Positions 47,401 to 56,429 of a stretch of DNA of 64,000 bases are shown piece by piece. The first letter of the stretch is position 1, and the number at the start of each line of letters is the position of its first letter. A program made the position numbers and the translations under genes. Origin of the DNA: Undaria pinnatifida. Taxonomy: Eukaryota; Sar; Phaeophyceae; Laminariales; Alariaceae. The stretch lies in contig JABAKD010000005.1 in NCBI GenBank assembly GCA_012845835.1, positions 1,399,075 through 1,463,074 of the forward strand, read 5' to 3'. The notes beneath the pieces are model-generated. The model saw nothing but the letters and a program-made list of their open reading frames with translations, was not told the origin of the DNA and did no database searches.

Positions 47401-50400
47401 ACGGGTGTATGGGTGTATGGGGTGAGGCCGCGTGATACAATAGAGGAACGCCCCTTTCTTTCTGAGGCTCTTCGATTTGCGAGCGCTAAAGAGCTCTCCC
47501 AAAAACTGATCTCGCGAATCACTAAACCGCTACAGGATGACAACTCCCATATGGCCGAAGTCTACAACGATAATCATGCATTAAAAATGGCCTACGAGTA
47601 TTATTTATTTTTTTTCCGACGATTTTGGGATAAGGAGCCCCGTCATTCACAAAACATTTCACACCAAAACTGCCACTACCTCCATCGTAGCAAGCGCCAG
47701 GCCGAGGGTAACACCACCCTCGTTTTTATTTCCGAGATGAGGTCACCCGCGCGACCGGCGATTTGCCTCACTCAACACCTGAGTGCAGACAACATACCAT
47801 TTCTTCGCGCAGCGCGACAAGCATTCACACCACGCGGTGGAATTGGCAAAACCGAAAAGCGCAAAAAAGAGGCCCGAAAAGTGCCCAGACCCCCCTGCAC
47901 TACGTTTAGTGAATGAACGCCTCACATAGTGGCAATATCGTACGGCACCCACGAGGCCGTTGCTTAGTGATACCCATTACTGTTTTTGGAGCGGCCACAT
48001 CAGAAAACAAACTAACTCATTTTCGCTGTGATCCTCAATCAGGGACCGCTGCTACGGTGGGGGGGTACCCCCTTTCGGGCACTCTTGGTTTCGGTCGCTC
48101 GGTGTCGCTCGCGCGAGTGACCCCCCTGTTCATTGCGGCTTTCGTGCTCTTTTGACCAAGGCTACGTTAGGGGGGGTACCCCCATTTTCACTGGTGCGTT
48201 TAAAAATGGTTTAAACACTTGTTTTGGCGCAGCTTAGATCACCTTTGCATTGCGGATTGATTTCGTCAATGTAAAACTTGAAAAAAACGCAAGATCCCAT
48301 AGGAACGAAGGGGTTACTCGCACGAGTGACCCCTAGCCACTGAAACAAGAGGCCCAAAAGGGGACCCCCCTACCGTAGCCTGGGTCTTTTTTAAAATTCT
48401 CGATAGTTATACGAAAAGGGATGGTTACGTAGCTACGCTACACCAAAAACATCACCGAGCGTGTTTTCATCAGAGGTACAGAGTCACTGGCGAGAGTATG
48501 ATAGGATGATGGTGTGATAGCATGATAGCATGTTAGCATGATATCATGATAGCATGATAGTACGATAGCATGATATGATATGATATGATATGATGTGATA
48601 TGATATGATATGATATGATATGGTATGATATGATATGATACGATATGATAGTATCATAGCTCAGGCCCAGTGGTGAAAGTTGGGGGTAGCTGCCTACCGT
48701 TGGTCCAATATAGTACTAGGCATAAGGTGCTGAAGTCCGTCTTACGAGCGGTTCTTGGAAGGATGCAGTTCACCCCTCATGCGACTCGCCGAACACCTCA
48801 CGGTGCTTCGCGCTTGGTGCAAGAAATGTCTGCCTAGTTGGTGAAACCCGACGTGCTCCGTCCCGGCATAGCAGGGATGCGAGGGTCTATGGTCATACGA
48901 CCACGGCCACTCCAAAACTGAGTACACCCCCCCCACCCCCTCCTACGTTTTTTCGGGGAGGGCGTACTCAGATTGTGCAAGGCCGTAGACGTGAGACCAT
49001 ATTGAGTAGCCCCCAACGTGTTTAGCCCTGTAGGCCTGTAGGTGTAATGAGTCGTCGTACACTAGGGGTGCATCGGATTCTATGCTAGCATGAGGGGTCA
49101 ACATCACCATCGTCATCATCATCACCACCCCAAAACAATGACTTCGAAGACAGCATTCGCTCGGGCAACCCGACCAGCTTTTCTGTGCGCGCTAGTCCGA
49201 TGAATGCTAATAATATACCATACTAATGCTAGGAGAACGTTGACCAAGGCTACGGTAGGGGGGGTACCCCCATTTTCACTGGTGTGTTTGAGCCACTCGC
49301 ACGAGTAGCTCTGTACCCTAAGGATGAAGATGGTTTAGGTACTTGGTTCGGCGCAGCTTAGATCACCTTAAACATTGCGGATTGATTTCGTCAATGTGAA
49401 ACATAAAGAATACGTAAGATCGCATAGGAACAAAGGGGTTACTCGCGCGAGTGACCCCTAGCCACTGAAATAAAAGGCCCAAAAGGGGACCCCCCTACCG
49501 TAGCCTGGGTCCGTTGTCACACACTGACCCGAATGTATACACACTTGAGGAGAGCACAACCGATAACAGGAACATACCAGTTAAACTACCTACCAGGGTA
49601 ACAGGGTAACAGGGTAGCAGGGTAACAATACTTGACAACCAACAGGGTAACAACGTAACAAACGTCACAGACGTCAGAAACGTTTGGCCCAAAAAATACG
49701 AAAAAAAGCCCCACCGTGGCATGACTCTAAGCGAAAATGATGCCCCTGGCGTGTGTTATCTCACCCCGGTGGGTAATTTCTCTCCTTCCCCGGTGTACCC
49801 CCCGCAAGTGTCGAGGTCGCGAAATGTCTCCGATGCCGAGGCTGAGCTCGTCGCGAAGTTGTACTCCTGTGCACCGTGATATCATCAGGCGGAACAGAAC
49901 GACAACATCAGACATGGCACTACAGTCATCTATAGTGCCGGTTGCCCGCTATAGTGCCTGTGAAACCTCCTGAAACAGAGTAGAGTATGTGTACGTTCAG
50001 TACTGCGGGTTGCCGCTATAATAATGATTGCCGGCATAGTGCCGGTCTTTAAGGCTGGCATATATCGGCACTATGGAGAGATCACTGCCACACAAGAACA
50101 TCAGACACGACGCCACCCCAGAAGGACAGATGAGCAGAGTGAGTAGTATATGTACGCTCAGTACTGCCGGTTGCCGCTACAGTGCCGATTGCCGGTATAG
50201 TGCCGGTCTTTAAGGCTGGCATATGTCGGCACTATGGAGGGATCACCGCCACACAAGGACATCAGACACGACGCCAACCCGTAAGGAGTCAAGGACGGCA
50301 CAACAACATTAGACACGGCCAGCCATGTGGACTGAAGATCCAAACCGGGTTAAACAAGTTGGAGTTGTCGATGATATATGCTTGTCGCGAAGTGGTACCG

Positions 50401-53178
50401 CTGTCCACGACAACAATACAACGTAATACACGAAGGACACAGCAACATTATTCGCCACGCCTTAGCGCCACTAGACGCGATCGGCACACAACACGGCAGA
50501 CAAGGTACTGCCCGACTACCAGGCACGGCCCTTATGACAACAGCACCGGCGAGGGAGGGAAGGTCTGGCATGATGGACACATTGGACTAGCACTCTGGGA
50601 TATGCTTGTCGCGAAGTTGTGCTCCAATATCACATGCTGATAACATCATAGATGACCGTCATGCATGACCGGGAATAGCAAGAACATCAGGGACGTCCCA
50701 CCATAACAACGCGACTATATACGATCGACAGAAAAACGACCATGCAGAGGATATATAGCAACTTCATCAGGTTATAACACATGCATGACCCGTACAACAC
50801 TACAGTGGCGAGGAGGAGGTGTCTCACATCACCGGCATGTCAGGTTATACTTTGGGAAGTTCTTTGACGATTTTCGCACCCACTACGGCATGCGGAAAAA
50901 CCAGAAATAATGAAAGCATAGCCACAGGTGGAATTACACGTCTAAGCCCTACGTAAACCCTACTCTATAGCGGCACTTAACCATTTTGGTTGGATAGCCG
51001 TGGACGTGCAACTCACCTCGGGCACGCGGAGCCAGGAGGGCCAAACCTTTCCGTTGGTGGGGGAGCCAGTCTCCGGAAGATACGCTCGGAACATAGACTG
51101 TCGCAAATTAAACCGAAGGCCAGATAGTTAGCTATGCGCGGATGCTACCTCGTGCGGTATTTTCGGACTACCGCTATTCAGCAACACGGCCAGAAAACCG
51201 AAATTTACGTACGTTATGGTACACAGGACCGATCTTTGAGGACAAAACTTTTTGCGAGTTGAGCTGGAAAGCAAAAAAAAAATGATTGGACATGAATGCA
51301 AAAAACGATAGGTGATCGGTAAATGAACTTGAAGAAATTAGCCGTGTAACCCCATGGACACCCAAACAAGTTAGGTATTTATTAAAGAAATAATAGTGTG
51401 AAGACACACGTCGTATTCTAACGATATCGAGTAATACCTCCTCGTCAAGCAGAGAAAACACACGCCCTTTACCATTGCTCCCTTTATCGTCTCACGCCTC
51501 CGTTGCGGAGACCACTGTCTGTCGGAAACGCCTTGGCCAAAACGTGCTACATCCATCTTGGCGTGCCGTAACAGTGCAGCGAAACCCCTATTGGGTGTAC
51601 ATAGCTCTCAGCCAGCCGCGTCGAACAGTCTCGTGAAGCCGTAATAAATAACACTGTGCCATCAATAGCTGCTGCTCGAACACTTGTGGTTGGCGAACAT
51701 TTTTTTTAATAGGACAATACAAAGACTCCATCGTAGCAAAGTAAACGAATGCTTGTTGCGCCGAACTACACATACATCGTATATCGCTCACATCGCTGTC
51801 CGCATCTTCGAATAGTCTCTCGAACGGAAACTTCCCGATGCCCGGGTAGTCGAAGCTCGCGGGGGCGTTGAACCTTCTGCCCGCGTCGGAGATGGAGTCG
51901 CCGAACACGATCATCTATGAGAAAAGGGGACACCAAGAAAGTACTTTGGGGTTAGCCTTGGTCTACGGCTAAAGTCGTGTACACGAAGCGATCGATCGAT
52001 CTGATCTCGAGATGCATCCCGCGGGAAGGGTGTGGCTATAGTAGACAGACTATGTTTCCGACGCTCCCCACTCACTCTAAAGTGGGCTATTTTTTACCCC
52101 GCCCGTACGAAAAATATTCGAGGTAACGCTTACGAATCACTAAGCACTCTTAGTAACCATTTTGCGATTGAGTACTGACGAATGCTTTCTACCATGTTTA
52201 CTTTTGTTGGTACTTTTGTTGCTGTTGCTGATGTTCACCACATGTGACAGCAGCATCCATAGTAGAAGTCATACACTTATTTAAATAATAATTCGTTTTT
52301 GTCAAAACGAGCGTCCGGCGTATCAACGCTCGGCTTGTATATAATATGAGCATCGACTCCAAATTTATCCAACTCACGGCAAAAGCACTTCAAAAACAAC
52401 TTTACATATATATGTGCATTTTTATTTTTATAATATAACAGAAGAATGCAAAACATTCATGCAACCCGACGTACGATTCTACGGCCTTTTTTAATTTTTA
52501 ATAGCTACGTCACCAGTAGGACAGTAGTGAGGGTGTCGCACAACTCGATAAAGAAAATATCAGGTATCGCATTGATTGGCCAAACGGAAACGTCATCCCG
52601 GCGATAATTCGACCCCTTCCTTGAGAAACTATTTTGGCTCTTGGATGCTACCCCTACGGTAAGACGGTTCTAACATCGTCACATCATCTGCGAGAACCCG
52701 GGTTGGAACGTCTGAGCTGTGCGGAACGTCCATTCTCGAGACGACAGTTGCTCTGCAGCAAAACGAAAAAAAAAGTACGCTCTGTCTAAACCGTCTGCCC
52801 ACGTCGAAGGTGGAGACGCCCCAAACACAATCATCTGCGGATAAAAAGAAAAAGGGGGGGTGATTTGTTTGAGCTAGACGGCCCGAAATTTCACGCTATA
52901 CGTCGCGCACACGACGTTCGCTGTTGACATTTGTATCGTATGTTTAGCATCGGGGCTATCACGGAGTTCGGTCATTTAGAAACCTTTTCAGGCAAAGCGT
53001 GCTACATACTACTAATAGTACCGCTATCATCAACTAACTACGAGCTAAAACCGAATTCATCAGTGCAACGCACCTTGGGGTTCACGCGCCATTTCTTGTA
53101 GTTAACCGGCAGCTCCCCGTCCTGGGCTGATACAACGCCAAGGGCAAGGCCAGCGGTAGCCGCCAAAGACAAATGCAT
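41429..53178 (-). CDS. SGNH-B: secreted GDSL/SGNH esterase-lipase-like, 10 exons
   Basis: Exons on the minus strand: 53178-53074, 51914-51792, 51097-51017, 49866-49765, 46896-46833, 45432-45266, 44379-44278, 44012-43887, 42403-42275, 41680-41429. They join to 416 codons plus TAG, fully open. Exons 3-9 have exactly the same lengths as in SGNH-A, with the same intron phases. The start ATG precedes a classic signal peptide ('[18 protein letters not shown]'). Features in order: '[10 protein letters not shown]', block I 'FGDSISD', '[10 protein letters not shown]', block II-like '[10 protein letters not shown]', block III 'IGNNEP', an exon 10 Cys cluster (Cys spacing 3-2-6-2-9, identical to SGNH-A), and block V 'FWDSLHFT'. 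A secreted ester hydrolase of unknown substrate is inferred. The Gly-Gly of canonical block II is replaced by Ser-Ser. Roughly half of residues are shared with SGNH-A, so the duplication is old. Confidence 0.87.
42640..42725 (-). pseudogene. Decayed copy of SGNH-B exon 9
   Basis: The minus strand reads GGCGAGGCCATTGTTTACC, then 'GTGTTTTCTCCGACGTGGG' and 'CATCGGTG'. This aligns with the '[13 protein letters not shown]' coding bases of exon 9. The frame is shifted and the 3' half is weak. It lies in intron 8. Confidence 0.6.
43160..43290 (-). pseudogene. Exon 8 relic 4 (SGNH-B)
   Basis: Reads '[18 protein letters not shown]' then 'PLPCMAVV', against '[18 protein letters not shown]' and 'FYNLTAV' of intact exon 8. 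It lacks the first ~18 codons. It lies in intron 8. Confidence 0.65.
43310..43390 (-). pseudogene. Exon 8 relic 3 (SGNH-B)
   Basis: Minus strand 'CGCAAAGCATAATTTTCATC' then 'GGCAGTTACACAGCATGC' and GGTAAG. This is the weakest member of the array, recognised by its phase with the neighbours and the retained donor-like end. Confidence 0.45.
43450..43575 (-). pseudogene. Exon 8 relic 2 (SGNH-B)
   Basis: Reads '[19 protein letters not shown]' then 'SAASPPG', parallel to '[19 protein letters not shown]'. The exon is 2 bp longer, so out of frame, and the donor GT has become GG. The first half of the exon is deleted. Confidence 0.72.
43698..43787 (-). pseudogene. Exon 8 relic 1 (SGNH-B)
   Basis: CATCAGGCGTTGGTCGAC and the end CACCGCGGTGAGG are nearly identical to exon 8 (CATCAGGAGTTGGTCGAC, CACCGCGGTGAGT). 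One extra base breaks the frame. The same 5' deletion as in the other relics is present ('TGCAATACAAAAGAGGATATG' replaces the first half). Confidence 0.78.
44560..44640 (-). repeat. Short dispersed repeat shared with 63160-63250
   Basis: The minus strand reads '[17 protein letters not shown]', and 63160-63250 (plus) reads 'LTLEELNPPETLGPKSA'. The conserved frame suggests a fragment of some coding element, origin unknown. It lies upstream of exon 7 in intron 6 of SGNH-B. Confidence 0.5.
44985..45165. repeat. GGATGAAT and GAACGAAC microsatellites
   Basis: 'ggatggatgaat' iterations to about 45085, then 'cgaacgaacgagc' to about 45160. They lie in intron 6 of SGNH-B. Confidence 0.93.
45551..45597 (-). 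pseudogene. Possible decayed fragment of SGNH exon 6
   Basis: 'tagcgaataatcgg...gcaatggctaatt' resembles the decayed exon 6 of SGNH-A at 23290-23330 ('tagcgagtaatccgcaaagc', 'aatggcc', 'gctaatta'). It is short and not conclusive. It lies in intron 5 of SGNH-B, just upstream of intact exon 6. Confidence 0.4.
46980..47040 (-). pseudogene. Decayed copy of SGNH-B exon 5
   Basis: Reads '[15 protein letters not shown]' against '[15 protein letters not shown]' in the intact exon about 90 bases downstream. The acceptor and donor are gone. A poly-G tract (46937-46959) lies between the two. Confidence 0.75.
48154..48386. mobile_element. MITE-B copy 2
   Basis: Starts GACCAAGGCTACGTTAGGGG and ends CCCCTACCGTAGCCTGGGTC, with TTTT on both sides. 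It is shorter than the other copies by an internal deletion near 48200 and inserted in the B2 element. Confidence 0.87.
48495..48655. repeat. GATATGAT/GATAGCAT microsatellite
   Basis: Tandem 'gatagcat' passing into 'gatatgat' units. It sits inside the B2 element. Confidence 0.95.
49242..49511. mobile_element. MITE-B copy 3
   Basis: Starts GACCAAGGCTACGGTAGGGG and ends CCCCTACCGTAGCCTGGGTC, flanked by a CGTT duplication (49238-49241 and 49512-49515). It is near-identical to copy 1 and includes the palindrome with core ACTCGCGCGAGT. It lies in intron 4 of SGNH-B. Confidence 0.88.
49595..49660. repeat. GGTAACA-type short tandem run
   Basis: 'cagggtaacagggtaacagggtagc' and related text close to MITE-B copy 3. 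Confidence 0.8.
49984..50290. repeat. ~155-bp tandem duplication in SGNH-B intron 3
   Basis: The unit 'tgtacgytcagtactgc' to 'acatcagacacgacgcc' occurs twice. Within it the words 'ccggttgccgctat' and 'tagtgccggt' repeat. The same words are seen near 32940-33030 and 59020-59070. Confidence 0.82.
50375..50405 (-). pseudogene. Exon 4 relic 2 (SGNH-B)
   Basis: The minus strand reads TACCACTTCGCGACAAGCAT ('YHFATSI') against TACAACTTCGCGACGAGCTC ('YNFATSS') of intact exon 4. Only the block II core is preserved. It lies in intron 3. Confidence 0.6.
50597..50640 (-). pseudogene. Exon 4 relic 1 (SGNH-B)
   Basis: Reads '[14 protein letters not shown]' against '[13 protein letters not shown]' of exon 4. 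The bases upstream also resemble the intron next to the real exon. The acceptor AG has become TG, so it cannot splice normally. Confidence 0.68.
52780..52834 (-). pseudogene. Decayed copy of SGNH-B exon 2
   Basis: Keeps the acceptor (TCCGCAG) and ATGATTGTGTTTGGGGCGTC, then 'CGACGTGGGCAGACGGTTT', parallel to exon 2. A small deletion in the block I bases destroys GDS and the frame. It lies in intron 1, upstream of the intact exon. Confidence 0.75.
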
Positions 53179-55054
53179 CCTTCCCACTTTTAGTAAGGAT
53201 AATGAAGAGCTGCTTCACCGCTCTGATGCAGACACCGAAAACGTGGGCGGCAAGGGGAGGGAGACAAGATGTCGCCACCAGTAAGTTCCATCATATAGAC
53301 GCGTGCTACGAGTACCATAGAGGTAGCAGCCCCTTTTGGCGTTTTCGTTTCTGAACGACGGTGATCATTTACCTAAACCCCTCAGGGATGTTAGTCTTGT
53401 GATGCTGCAGTATGGACTTTTGATATGCCTACTCGTAGCGGCAACAGGCTTGCCCATCGAGTTGCATCTTTCATTTATTCAAAATCAGTTTTGTGGGTGG
53501 GACATGGCGCCGCTCAGCCAAGGATCGTTGGAATAAACTGGTCACCCGATCTCTCGTGCTGTGAGTGTCTTCGTTCAAGAACGAAGAGAGGGTGGTAAGA
53601 TGGACACACTTTTTGAGCCCGAACAGAGCCGACATAGAGGCCACATAAAGAAACAGATACGGTAATAAGTACCGAGAAATGAATGCGGGTAGGTACGTAC
53701 GGCGTATATGGTTCGAGCGTTACGAGACAGGATTTTGGACGAAACCCCTTTAACCTCGACCCCATAGCCATAGCCATAGCCATAGCAATAGCCATAGCCA
53801 TAGCCATCGCCATCGCCATAGCCATAGCCATAACCGTAATCCCAGCCGCAACCCTTGGTCGACCTATGCACTATACACTATACATACCTGTAGTCTAGAC
53901 TATACAAGTTTCCCGAAACAATCCGGCAAAAACGTGTATTTTCGGACATACATGCCGAGATCATAGAATATATCGTATGTACTGGCACATACATGAACTT
54001 TGGGCCTTTTCCTGACGAATTACCGTACGTAGAGCATGATACCAGGTACACTTTTTTACGTGCTCCGCACATACATGGTAACTACCAGTTTTTACTGGCG
54101 GGGGTCCTCGAGCGATGAGCTGTACTGCAATACAGTATTATTACTTATTATTTCCAGGGTACGCGCGATACGATTGGGCTAGCATGTTCGGTACAGCTGG
54201 GGGTCGGCACGACTTTAGCCACCAACTAGTTGCTAGCTGGACTAATACAATAACCAATCGGTTTCTGCAGGTGCCGACTATCCGACATATTCTGGGTTTC
54301 CGTCCTTGTAGGAAGACACTTTAATGCGGGGAGGGCATTTTTTCTATACCGCTTTTGTTATGGGAGGGGCTCGGCCGGGCGAAACTGATTTGGCCCGCTT
54401 CACTCGCCTGACTTACATCGGCAAGTCGGCCGACTATCTGCTGGTGTAGCCAGCCGACTTACCCACCAAAGTCACTTGCACAGTAGGTGGCTACCGATAT
54501 CTGCCGAAAAAATTTTAGTCGTGAAATCGTGCCGACTCACCGGTCCAATGTTTGGGCCCCTAGAGATGAGTTAAAGTCACCACACAATACGGTAGATAGA
54601 TGGTGCAACTTTTTTTTTCCCCAAGGCTCCTGATTTGAGAAGCTCTAGTCTATACCTTTTATTAACTAAGGTCCCCTTATTAGGGTTCTGATAAAGGTTC
54701 CCTTATTAAGGTTCCCTTCTTAACCCTTCTCAACCCAAAAAAAACATTTATTTTGACAAAAAAAACTGACGTGAAACCCGATGAACAGAAATCCCATTAA
54801 TTGCCTCTTACAATTATGCATAATACTTTCAATTTTCGCAAAAAACTTTCAAATTCGAACGATTTCGGGTTCATTCAGGGAAAAAAAAAGAGTCCTGTCT
54901 GTCGTGCATAAAATACTTTTTTTTGCAAAAAAGTGTTGAAACAAAGTTTCCTCTATCGTTGCATTCCATGGTTATATTTTACCCATGGTTGCATTCTATC
55001 TATGGTTGGTTGCATTCTGTCCCGGCAGTACCTTAGGGAATCGAAATAAATGTA
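53179..55054. other. 5' flank of SGNH-B; no gene seen
   Basis: Contains a MITE-end-like 'agacgcgtgctacgagtaccatagagg' near 53297, a CCATAG hexamer repeat at 53761-53838, a TAGTCTAGACTA palindrome at 53892, and short 'aaggttcccttatt' iterations at 54650-54720. No clear promoter motif. Confidence 0.5.
53761..53838. repeat. CCATAG hexanucleotide microsatellite
   Basis: About 13 units of 'atagcc' with a few changes ('atcgcc', 'atagca'). Frames across it read Ala-Ile or Ala-Met repeats and are not genes. Confidence 0.96.
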
Positions 55055-55630
55055 CAGTCAAACCCCGCTTAAAGACGCATATCGGTACTTTTTTTCAAGG
55101 CGTCTTTAACGCGGGGAATCGTCTTTAAGATTCCGGGGACGATAACGCACCATCCCCGGGGCCGATGGAGGCATAACATACATCAAAAGACGCGCCGTTG
55201 CAGCAGGTATACTATAACGAAACGAGAATCCACAAATCTGACCGTCACAACGTTGCCGTGGTTGAAAGTGGAATGTACTTAAAAACCAAGTTTATACAGT
55301 AGTTGCCGCACCCCACCGCCCGAGATAAAATGCTCCGAGAAGTGGGTTCAATGTTGCAGGATGAAGGTTATTATGACTGCAGTGAACTCTCTCTCTCGGT
55401 TGGTGTCGACTGTGTTTTTCTCATTATCTTCTCGTCCTCATGTTGGAAACCTCGCCGATATATCATTCACCACCTCTGTTCCAACTTTGACATGTCAAAT
55501 CCTACCTGATAAGGACACAGATGGACATCAACTCAGAAAAACGGTGAAGATAAACAACGCTAGACAACAACAAGAGAACCGTACATCACAAACAGGCCCA
55601 TTGCTATATGCCCTCCACAAAAAAAAAAAA

Positions 55631-56143
55631 CTACCGCCCCCACATGTCGCCAAGAGTGGCCTGCACCTCGCCCCCCTGCTTCGCTCTTCGGTTGACTTGA
55701 GTTTCACGAGTGAACGAATGCACAGTCCTCGAAAGAAGGTACAGGGTTTCGCTGTACTCGCCGTTCTTCCCTTTCGCGTTGAAAAAGGAGCGGCACTCCT
55801 CGAGGCGAGAGCGGACGTCGGCCTCTGTAAGCGACGTTGTCATGCACGACTCTGGCCTACCGTCGCCTTCCTCTTCGCTGGACACATCGTCATCGTCACT
55901 GAGGGTCACGTTGGCAAGGTGCTCGTCTACAGCCTGCAGTTCCATTGCGATTTCTTCCTCCAACACCTCTGGGTCGTCCTCTACACTAAGCCACGTCTTC
56001 ACTGCCTCACGCACTTCAGCCTCCGTGAGGCCAGGGGCTTCCTCGACGAACAAGTTGTCCGTCAACACTCGCGCCATGGACCTATGGCTCGCCCGCAAGG
56101 GCACTGGTGAATCGCTGAGACCGGGACAGATTTCATCTTGCAT
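55631..56143 (-). pseudogene. Transposase C-terminal fragment (pogo-like)
   Basis: An open frame of 170 codons. It has an acidic stretch ('DDDDVSSEEEGD'), two similar 'LTEAEVREAV'/'LTEADVRSRL' segments, and ends 'QATLGDMWGR', like the 'QTTL.DFF' tails of pogo/jerky-type transposases. The DDE catalytic core is absent. Its position inside the TIRs above supports the call. The frame on the other strand across the same bases is a shadow. Confidence 0.6.
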
Positions 56144-56217
56144 GTTGGTTCACCACACGCTTTCGTGTGGGAGGCAGACGGACCGTCAGCAGACTAAAGG
56201 AATCTATCCATGTCCAC

Positions 56218-56252
<35 letters not shown>
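56218..56252. repeat. GCA trinucleotide repeat
   Basis: About eleven uninterrupted GCA units inside the pogo-like element, upstream of its transposase fragment. Confidence 0.97.
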
Positions 56253-56429
56253 CCGCTCTCTGGCAGTCTACAGGTGTGCTGCACCATTTTTTGGGGGGCC
56301 CCGCAGCGTAAACAATACACCCCCCCTTAAACTTGTACATCTGCGGGGCACCCTGGTTCAGATTTCTTTTTCGTCTTTATAGCGGGGAGTTGACTTAAGA
56401 AGTGCGTCTTTAAGCGGGGTTTGACTGTA

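Larger units (their letters stand above)
48044..48705. mobile_element. Element B2, interrupted copy
   Basis: Left part 48044-48153 and right parts 48383-48490 and 48655-48705 are colinear with the B2 copy at 35567-35882. It is interrupted first by MITE-B copy 2 and again by a GATATGAT microsatellite. It lies in intron 4 of SGNH-B. Confidence 0.65.
55055..56427 (-). mobile_element. Pogo/Tigger-like (Tc1-mariner) DNA transposon, deleted
   Basis: Termini are perfect inverted repeats starting CAGTCAAACCCCGCTTAAAG for about 25 bp, then partial symmetry. A TA dinucleotide lies directly outside each end (55053-55054 and 56428-56429). These ends are of the type known for pogo/Tigger elements. At 1373 bp it holds only the C-terminal part of a transposase on the minus strand, so it is internally deleted and non-autonomous. 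Confidence 0.87.

Noticed and set aside
47194..47916. A 240-codon plus-strand frame in SGNH-B intron 4
   Set aside because: Its middle and end overlap sequence shared with the MITE at 3718-3969 and other repeats. No splice context, domain or homologous copy of the whole frame was seen.
48742..49128. Candidate exon 4 of SGNH-B ('[11 protein letters not shown]' frame)
   Set aside because: The true exon 4 was found at 49866-49765 with matching length, phase and block II text in both paralogues.
55361..56110. A 249-codon plus-strand frame
   Set aside because: It is the complement of the transposase fragment in the pogo-like element, which has the better family evidence.
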